Source: Bugula neritina (taxonomy: Eukaryota; Bryozoa; Gymnolaemata; Cheilostomatida; Bugulidae). From it: DNA of 62,000 nt. The position numbers were made by a program, and so were the translations under genes. Within the stretch, counting starts at the first letter, position 1. Every line of letters begins with the position of its first letter. The notes beneath the pieces were generated by a model. It ran no database searches. It worked only from the letters and a program-made list of their open reading frames with translations, and had not been told where the DNA came from. Below, piece by piece: positions 1 through 9,700 of this stretch. The stretch is from NCBI GenBank assembly GCA_964035545.1, contig OZ037766.1, positions 26,952,673 to 27,014,672 on the forward strand. Reading direction: 5' to 3'.

Positions 1-735
1 TGTCTACTATAGGTGTTATGCAAAAACTCTATATTTTTATGTAACACTTACTGCTTAAGACTTTCATTTGAAGCTTCTTCGAAGGCATTGGTTGTGTTGG
101 TACCTAACCTCTGCAATATAGGCAAGAAAATAAATTCTTGATTGTAAAATTGTTTAAAAATTAAAAAAAAATTATTATACACATCATAAATATCGAAATA
201 CAGCTTAGTGGGTAACTTTAAAGTATAGTGTCAAACCACATTGTTATCAATACTTAAGTCTTAAAAACTTAATTAAACAGGTAGAGTTACATAATTTAGC
301 AAAAAAGATCCCAAATTTTAGACTTTTGATAAAAAATTGTGGCACCCAGATTACCAGATGCTTAATGTTTTTTTGTGTTAAACTTTAACTTCAACGTTAC
401 AGTCTTTTTTAAACAATATTAGGGATGATGTTTTGGTAAATTGATTTTAACGTAAGTACCCCTTATGATTATATATTTTTATTTCATTATGTTTCTAGTG
501 ATCATTTTTGCTGTCAAAATTAATAATAAAATATGGGCTGAACAATGAAACTCCATTTTATTGTTACAGTATTATTCTTAAATTTAAGTTATTATGTTTT
601 ACTGTACCAAAATTGCAACATTTTTTGCAATGTTTTATTGTTTACTATTTAGTTGTTTCTATTTATTGTAAATATTATTAAATAGAAGGCATAGGCTATT
701 AGTGCTTGCTGAAAATAGAACAAAGCCTATTTTAT
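1..735. other. AT-rich sequence downstream of the coiled-coil gene
   Basis: No coding potential was seen. On the minus strand this is the 3' flank or 3' UTR of the gene ending at 738. AATAAA-type hexamers read on the minus strand occur at 731-736, 662-667 and 557-562; which one is used cannot be told from sequence. Confidence 0.5.
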
Positions 736-737
736 TC

Positions 738-3700
738 TTAAGAATCTCTAGGTAAATCACTTACTGAGACGATTTGTTCGATTTTAGGTTTGTGCTTCAT
801 AACAAAGTCTCCCAAATCATCAATACCAATATGTTTTTCTTCCAGAGGAACCTGTTTTTCTATCAATTCAAGCTGTTCATCATACTGGGTTGCTAGCGAA
901 TTGTATTCTTCTGCAGTTTTTTTTATGTAAGCTACATCTTCTTGGCTAGCAAAGAGTTCTGGCTTTTGCAATGTTTCTAAATTGGTTTTCAGATTAACAA
1001 ACTCGTTCTCAATTTCCAATTCTTCTGCAAAAATTAAAATTTTAAAACAAATTTAGCAACAGCTTATAATATATAAAACCAAAAATAAGTATTTAGTTGC
1101 TGGTATTAAGCAGTTTTTCAATAATATAACAGACTGATGAGTTGAAATACATCTTTCATAATGAATGACTATTTGCTTTACACCTGCAATGTTTCAAATA
1201 CTTTAAAACTGTCCAATTAAAAAAGGAGTATATCTGGTAAGTAAATTTTGGTGCGTAAATTTAGTCTTTGCATTCATGAAAAAAAGCCATGCAGCAAATA
1301 AAAACTGTCCTGAAAACAAAATGCTTCATCCACAGCTAAAACAGTATAAACACATGTTAAAAAATTAGAAAAAAATCACCTTAATTCTTGCATTCTTGTG
1401 ATGGGGGATTTTAATCAACAATTTCCGCTTAAACTTGATGCATACTATCAAACAGTCAAAAAACCTACCCGGAACAATAAAATTCTTGATAAATGCTATA
1501 TCAAAATCAAAGCTGCCTTCAAACAACACCATCATGCAACTTGCAAAGCTTGGTAGGTCAGATCACTTTATAACACACCTCATATACTAGCCTACAGACC
1601 CTTATTCAAATTTAAACCAACTCGAGTCACCCGACGTATATATTCTAAAGAAAACTGTGAAAGACTAAAAGCAGCATTGGACATTACTATCTGGAAAAAT
1701 CTGCTCTCTGATGATGATAACATTCATCAACAAACTAAAAATGTAGCAGACTATATAAACTTCTGCACAGACATGTGCATACCCAAGAAGAGCTTCAGAA
1801 TGTGTACCAACCAGAAACCTTGGATTACTAAACATATAACAGAAATGATCTATCAAAAACAAGTATCTCACAAGGATGGAAACTAATTGTAAACTATTGT
1901 AGGAGTTGTTGGATTGTATATCGAACAGGCGATTCCAAGTGTGTCATCCCCCTAGTATTCCAAGTACACTAGGGGCGTACGTACATCTAGCCTAGTAAGG
2001 TGCCTACTAAAACTCAGAAGATGGATAGCAGCTTACGATATAAATAAGGCTGGCTAATTAGAGTTGATTGACAGTGCAGTTGAATAGCAGCATTGAATTA
2101 GATAAGTCATGTTTTGCTATCGGTGATTGTGTAGTGTTTTCTTACTTGTGTAGTAGTTAGGTACTTGTGTATCTTTTGCATAAATAAACTCTTTGCTACT
2201 CTAAACTCGGCAGTATTTCATTAGCTCTAAATAACCCAAAATTAGTGAATGCGTAAATTCACAACAAAGGTGGCAGCAGTGGGATTAATTTAAAGCCAAT
2301 GCTCCTGGCCAAGGAGTAGAAGAGTATAGCCGACGAAGGAAACATCCCTCGTCTGGAGCAGATCAAACCGGCAGATATAGAGGATGTCAGGCGGCCCAGC
2401 GCTACCTATAGACAGGTATCATTTGCGGGCTCTCACCTTCTCAGGAGAAAAAGATGTGGAGCAATTTGTCGCTGAGTTCAGCGATGTGATAGCCATCTGT
2501 CAATAGCCTACCCGAGTTACTCTGATCCAGCCGCGGTTGTGCCTGACAAGATTGGTCAAAACTTATGGTATTGGACAGGATGTCGACAACATCTTCGATG
2601 CGTTGAAAGCCCGGTTTGGACTCACCACTGGAGATGCGTGTGTACACCTCTAAGGGCTTAGGAGAGATCCTAGGACTTCCTTGCGAGAACACGCGACCAT
2701 GGTGGAACGACTAGCACAAGTTGCTTATGACAACTTGCCTGCAGAAGGCTGACATAGTTTGGCACCAGATGCATTCCTCCAGTCTGTCAACAACCTGGGC
2801 TTAAAAAGGCATTTGCTGGTAGCTGAAGTTGAGACGTTGGCTCTCCAGCTTGGAAATGCCTGTTTCCAAGCCAACAGTACGTGCCTGCCTGAAGTGGCTG
2901 TTCAGCAAGTAGAGGCCAACGACATTGTGTCACCATCGTCGGCTGTACATGTTGCTGAGGCAGCAGCCGACGAGCCGACCGGCCTAACCACGAGCCTGGT
3001 TCAGGAGCTGCTGGTCGAAATCAAGCATCTCCGCCGACAGTCAGCAGTTGAGTGACCCGCTAGGTTGCCGACAACTGCCGTCGGCAGGTGTACCCATGTG
3101 TGTTGGGGTTGTGGAAGTGGTGGGTACCTCTTGAGGAGCTGCCCTCACGGTGGGAGGAAACAGTTAAACGACAACGACCCACGGTAGACTCTGCCAACCA
3201 TGGGGCTTGGTTTGACCCTCTGAGGCCAAGGTTAAGGCCAAAACCCACTCGAGTGAAGAGGTCCCCTTTGTTGGAGTGGCAAGCCCAATGGAGAGTTAGC
3301 AGACAGCAAGGTTCGTCAAAACCTCCGGCTTGGCTACTCAAAAACCGCTTTGGAGGATTGCCTGATGAGGGGTTGTACGAAGAGTAGAAGCAGGACTAAG
3401 ATTTCCCTTGGCTGCCCACTCGTGAGCAGGATTGAGCTTTCACTCGGCCGCCCACGTGCGACCAGGGCTGAGATGTCACTCGGCTGTTCACTGAACATTG
3501 CCAACCCCCTCGCAACCAGAAAGCACAGGTGCATCCCCAACTCCATGCACATGATGTTCACTTCAGGAGACGAACCGCTAAATGAGCACTCAGCCATATG
3601 GAAACAGTTATTTTCGACCGCTCAACTTGCCGGCAAAGCTGCAACATTCCTGTTGGATACTGGGTGCACCAGAAATCTTCTGAGCCGGTGTCTTTTTGAC

Positions 3701-6700
3701 ACACTCAATGCCGAAGATCCGGCAAACCTGGAGCATTATGAAGGGGAACACGGCACGTTGGCGGACGGGTCGTGTATTCCTTTCTATGAAGTGATAGAGC
3801 TGACTGGTAGAGTCCGTGATCAGACGATCAGCGAGACCTTCATCATCAGTCAACTCAAGGAGGACGCCATATTGGGCATGCCATTTCTGAAGCGACACAG
3901 GTGCTATATCGACTTTAACAAGTCGGCGGTGGTGATGGCCGAACGTGAGCTGGCCTGTGTGGATAGGTTTGGTAGACCCTTGGTGGGGGTAGTGCAGGTG
4001 GTGCAGCACTGTACCATTACTGGGCGCTCCTGAGATACAGTTTGCTGCAGAGTCAACTGTAGAAAAATCTCTGACTTAGGAGTGGTAGAAGGGGCACTGA
4101 AGAGTGTCCAGCTTGCTAACAGCCTGAATAGGCTAGATGAGCGTGGAGAGTTCCTGGTATAGTGTGTGAACCCTTTCACGGAGCTGGTAGAGTTGCCTGC
4201 TGGTTTGCTAGTGGGGAAGTTTCACTCCGTGCAGGAGGAGAACTTTGGGCCCACCATAGAGACGATGGAGGAGGCCCATGGAGTACCCACTAAAAACGGC
4301 AGGGGGCTGGTGCCTGAATACTTGGTAAATTGAAAGTAAGCGAAAATGCTTCACAGTTAGTTTAAGGTCATGTTTTTCAGTTTTTGGCTCTTTGCTAGGT
4401 GCGTTATGTTTTATATAAACAATGTTCCACTGATAGCTAAAAAAATGTGAAAAATAAATAAATCTATGTTTTCCAATATACTTTTTTAATTTTTTCAAAA
4501 CCCAATTCATATTCAAGTTATAGCTTGTTGAAAAACATAGTCTCCCTTCCACATTATTTCTAATTTATACGCTCCTGACTTGTATTGTATCTCAATATAC
4601 TGTATGTGAGTGCTCGCTAGTCTCGCTTCACTAACTTTGCTTATATTTTCTAAGTGCCAGTGCCGCTGGCTCAAAAGCTACATGCGATGGCCTGTCAGCT
4701 AAAAGCCAATCTTGTATTCCTGGGTTGGTTAGTCTAAAGAAAACAATTGGCAAATCATGATTTCATGTTTTAGGAATCTGTTCTATTTCAACCTGCTGCC
4801 TAGATAGTTCTTTTTTCCTATCAAAACTTTGATGTACTAATTACAGAATTGGTGTGATAGATTTCTTTGGCAACCATCTGCGTTATAAAATTGCAATAAT
4901 GGTACCTATAATATTATATTATTATCATTATACTCGTAATAATTATATTATATAATATTATGTGTTTTTTTATTATATTACATAATAAGGGTAACGGGGG
5001 GGGGGGGCACAACGATCACAGAGGTACAAAAAGCCGGCCAAATTGTAAGAAAAGTTATTGACTCAGAGTTGTGATTATATTTTCATAAAAAGATATTGAC
5101 ATAATTATTTAGCCTTTACAGTGGAACTTGTGGAACATGCGTGTTGAAAAGGCGAGTAAAGAACTGTTTTTACCTACTTTTTGTAAATTTTTTAGGATGT
5201 CGTTAAAGCTTTATAATTTTTTACCTTCAAAGGTAACAAGCCTAGATTTTACTAATATTGTTGCTATTTCTTGTCTCTACATTGCTTAACTAGTATAACA
5301 GCAAACTCTAAAATAAATTTTTCTTGAGGCACAATTATTTTCAATTTGACCACATGGGGCACAATGGGCCACGCTGACCGGAGCACAATGGGCCACCTGA
5401 TTATTGTACCCTGATCACTATTAGTTTGTTTGCCCAAAAATTTGGTTGAAATGTTACTAAAATCTATAGAAATAGCTATTTCTGACTTTTTTGTAAAAGA
5501 TCAAAGACATGATTTTGGTAAGACTACAAAACTACACGTTGAAGATCCCCTAATATATACAACTGGTGAGGTTAAAGCTTTGCCATTTTATACATAATAC
5601 AAAACACTATATACATGTATTTGACTAAAATAAATTGTGATTTGCTTATTTGCTCCTCTCTCTCCCTTCCATACTCCAGTCACAAATCTCCGCCATGCAC
5701 CTTAGCTGCAGTTCATAAGAAAAAGTCCACTCGGAATTTTGTGGTAAATGTTACTAAGGTTTTTTTTTTGATGAAAGTCCCTCTGAAGTGAAAATAAAAG
5801 AACATTTTTAGTTCTAAACGGTAATGATATTGGCACTGTAGAACCGAGTGATGTGCGTTGAATTTTGTCTTCCTCTGCTATCCGTAGTGGCACAAACTGT
5901 ACAGCTAAAACATAAATTTTGCTGTAGATCTTAAAGAGTATCTTTATTAATTTGTAATAATAAATAAATAAAAATCAGGGGAAAAAGAAGATCTACAACA
6001 TAGTTTTTGAATTTTGACTCTAGCACAATTAGGTGAGATTTTATTTTACTGGTACTGAATTCTTATATGATTACAATGCAAACCTCAGCAAGGCAGTTGC
6101 AGCTAAAAGGTTGCCCTTAACTATCCTGTGTAGCGAGTGTGTTCTCGATCAACTATTCATTAGCCTGAATCTCACGAGTGTAACTGAACAGAGTACCTGT
6201 CAGGCTGTACACGCCGGCGGTACCTCAGTGTATAATCTTTAACACTGCTACTCTTTCAGATCACACTCGAGTGACCACCTCCCGGTCACGGGACCAGCCA
6301 ACCCCTCTACCTATGGAGGAAGAATCTGTGATGGAGAATGGCTTACCCGTGGTGCTTCGTCGACGACACCGCTGGGTGTCACCCACGACGGAAAGGAGGA
6401 TTGAGGAAGCCTGAGGACCAAGTGGACCCTACCGGACCTGCCAGGTCTGTTTCCAGGAGTGCCCGTCACACCGCTCCCTGCGTTTGCATGTAGACGCACA
6501 CTTTCTACTACACTTTTGCCCATGCGGGTTCCACGATGTATACCCGTATCCTGTGATCGTCCATAAGATAAGCTGCTTTGCCGGAGAGGGCCATATTGTA
6601 GATGAGGACAGCTTCCCCCAGTACCTAGACACCATCAAGCCGGTCATCAAGAAGGCTATAACCCTGGCCGCACTAGCGTCAGGGTTCCAAGTACTGCTGT

Positions 6701-9700
6701 TATCCGCCCGCCATAAGTCTCCTAAGGTTCAGGGCCCTCCCACTACCCCCGTCAACCCTAGCAACACCCTCGAATCAGAAGGAACGACGATACCCCCAAT
6801 ATCAGAGACTGCTACAACCCCACCAAGGCCTAGCCGATTGGCTAGTGTAGAAGAGCGGCTTGTAAAACTACAAGCCGAGTTTACGCAACTTGCCCCTGAC
6901 CTGCTGGATAGGACGACAGGCCTATACCAGCTGAAGGACTCAGTGGGGCGACTGAAGCGGAGGCTACGTGCCCGACAGGCTCGACACAGTCACGCTTGCT
7001 ACAAGAGTCAGAGCCCACCCAATGAGTATGCCTGGGATTGGCACCTTCTCGGTGGAATGTATCCTGGTCTGGAAGTGACGAGCTCACCGACATTGGCCCG
7101 CGTGCTAGTAAGCACCCTCTCTCTCTATAGCTGACTAGCTGTGTGTGTTCGACCACCCTGTTTACTTCTATAAATGTTTGTGTACTCAACTATTTCTCTT
7201 CTTCCTTTTTGTGGGTTTAATTATGTATTCTTTTTTAGATTATTGTATTGTTTTTCTTTATATGTGTTTTTTTTGTGTTGTGTTATCAGAAAGTAGGGCT
7301 TTCTGCTGGGGGGGGGCGGTGTAGTGAGTCATGCAATGTACTAATATGAGAATCGTCCTCTCTCCGTTCTGGGAAAACTAAGGCCCCTATGTAGTAACCA
7401 ATCAGCAGCACCGGATGATATGCTTCCGACTCATGTGGCAGTTCCCGGGCAATTGACAATGATCACGTTGTTGTAAGCGGAGGCTTGAAGTGTTAACATG
7501 TGTTAGTACTGATCGATGTTGTAGTATAATCTGATGTAATGTTCTTTTTGTTTTGTATTGTGGATAATAAACGTAATTACTCGACAGCTACCCTAGTAAT
7601 TGCTAGTAGAATAGCCAACTAAATACGCAAGTAGAAAACTCACGCACAGTAATTGCACGAATTACTACAATTTACAACTGTAAGAAGTTTCATTGACAAT
7701 AAAGCATCCAATTACAAAAGGTGCCTCTTTCTAGACTTCTCTTCTGCATTCACGACTATATCTATTCCAGACCTCATTACGCAACTAACTCATCTTGACT
7801 CTAATGTTAGCCTAGGGCCACACTCTGCGTATTTTCGCATGCGAAAATTAAAATCACAAGTAGCAAAGGTGTCCACTGTACGCGTTGAGGAAACATTCGC
7901 ACTTGTCGCTTAGCATTCTCAACGCAAGTGCGAATCGTCTCTGTCGTCGTCACCTAATTGGCTGGTAGTTATTCAGCGAGCCCAATTTCTTTATTTTAGT
8001 GCTACATTCCAGTAAATTGCGTTTTATTGAAAGCGAGTGCGATTTAAAAATGAAAGCTTTATTTATCACGCATCACTGACGCTACAGTGGACACCTTTGC
8101 TACTTGTGGTTTCAATTTTCGCATGCGAAAATACGCACAGTGTGGCCCTAGGCTAATTACTGAGTGGATTTACAGCTTTCTTACAAACAAAGTACAGCCC
8201 ACAATAGTGGATGGCATAACATCAAATCCAATCATAACTAACACAGGAACTCCCCAAGGGTGCTTTTTATATCCCCTATTGTTTTCTGTCTACACTAATA
8301 GGATTACCTCAAGCCAGAGCAACATAACTGTAATTAAATATGCAGATGACACTTGCATTATTGGCTGCATTGGCAAACAGTCTGATCTAAATATTTATAC
8401 AAGATTAAAAGAATTTCTAAGCAATGTGATGATTTAAATCTATTATTAAACCCTAGCAAGACCCAAGAAATAATGTTCTCACCCAACGTGCAAAACCTCA
8501 TACCCCTACTCTCTTATTGAATCGAACAAACATTGTACTGTCTGATAAAGTGAAATACCTTGGTGTGTTAGTGGATCAGAATTTTAGATTTCATGAACAT
8601 GTACAATCAGTATAGTTACAACATTATCAAGAAGAATGTATATTGTGAAGAGTTTTGTGTATCTTAGGTCTACACCTCTAGCAAATATGTTATTCAAAAG
8701 TTTCATCATGTCCTGCATCGCCTATTGTTTACCTTTTTTGTTACTTGCATCTATGCCAGTGATAAAAAGGCTATTCGAAAGATTTTCAAAGATTGCTCAA
8801 AACTTGAGATCCAGTATCTAAACATTGATTTGCACATTCAGAAACTCAATAAAGAACTTGCCATCAAATATATAGTAGAAATTTACCATTTTATCAATAA
8901 CTTTCTAAGTCAATGCCCTTCTGGAAAATATCAAACCATCAAATATAGAGGGGCATGGGGCTGAAATAGCTTCTTGCAACACCTTGTAAATACTTTAAAT
9001 GAGCTTCTATTTTAAATAATCTAACAGGGTTTTGACTTTTCTCTCAATTTTGTTCATTCCTACTTATGTTATAGCCAGTATTTACATTGAATTTCGCAAC
9101 GTGTTGTCAAGTGTGTGATATGCAATAACTCATGCAATCAATCAAAACAATTTTACAATATATAACATTTTTTCTCCATATAATCAAATAAACAAGAAGG
9201 AAAAAACATTTTATATAGTGATGGAATTTATATATCACCAAACAAACAATAATTATAGTCTTTGAAGAGATTCAAGAGCTATTTATGTAACATCATAATC
9301 TGTGATTATAAACAGTTACGGGTAATAAATATGATGTATTAAGAGCACTTATAAATGTTGTTTTAAACGAGGCAATCATAGTTTTTCAACATTTGAGCAT
9401 GAGTTTTCAGCGATGGGTTTGTAATTCTACAGTAATTTGTGCATTTCTCATTTGATATTGTTAATTTCTTTGAGTATATATATAAACAAAGGGATAATTT
9501 GCTTTAAAATAGCTCATAAACAAACTTACAATTATACCCTTTTTACCACGGTATAATAATGTTGCTTAATGAATGGTACATTTACTGAAGTTAAATCATG
9601 TTGGCGTATAGGTTGCTAGAACTTAGTGTGCACAAGATAAGATAAGGCTTGCTATTTACAGAATTTTATCTATTTTGGTATTAAGTGTTGAGGCTACAGT

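Larger units (their letters stand above)
1941..4330 (+). mobile_element. 5' half of a Ty3/Gypsy-like LTR retrotransposon (LTR, PBS, gag, protease)
   Basis: Order on the plus strand: a probable 5' LTR (start near TGTCATCC at 1,941 or TGTAAACT at 1,888; end ...CACAACA near 2,265, with AATAAA-like signals inside), a primer-binding site, a gag-like region with stop codons, a degenerate zinc knuckle, an aspartic protease, and about 300 further bases. No reverse transcriptase, RNase H, integrase or 3' LTR follows, so the element is truncated on its 3' side. GC content is clearly higher than in the host sequence. Group assignment to Ty3/Gypsy rests on the gag-knuckle-protease order and is moderately sure. 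Confidence 0.7.
6245..7648 (+). mobile_element. 3' end of an LTR retroelement: zinc-finger ORF, polypurine tract, 3' LTR
   Basis: A GC-rich block with an ORF (6,484-7,134, plus open sequence upstream from about 6,250), an untranslated spacer, a G-rich polypurine tract at 7,308-7,319 and an LTR-like region starting TGTAGTGAGTC at 7,320, with AATAAA at 7,566-7,571, ending probably ...CACGCACA at 7,648 just before LINE sequence. No pol domains were found upstream, so only the 3' end is present or the rest is unrecognisable. LTR boundaries are inferred from the tract and the TG...CA ends without a second LTR for comparison. Confidence 0.5.

Noticed and set aside
4208-4552. Minus-strand open frame overlapping the LTR element end
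   Set aside because: Shadow of the plus-strand retroelement remnant and low-complexity AT sequence.
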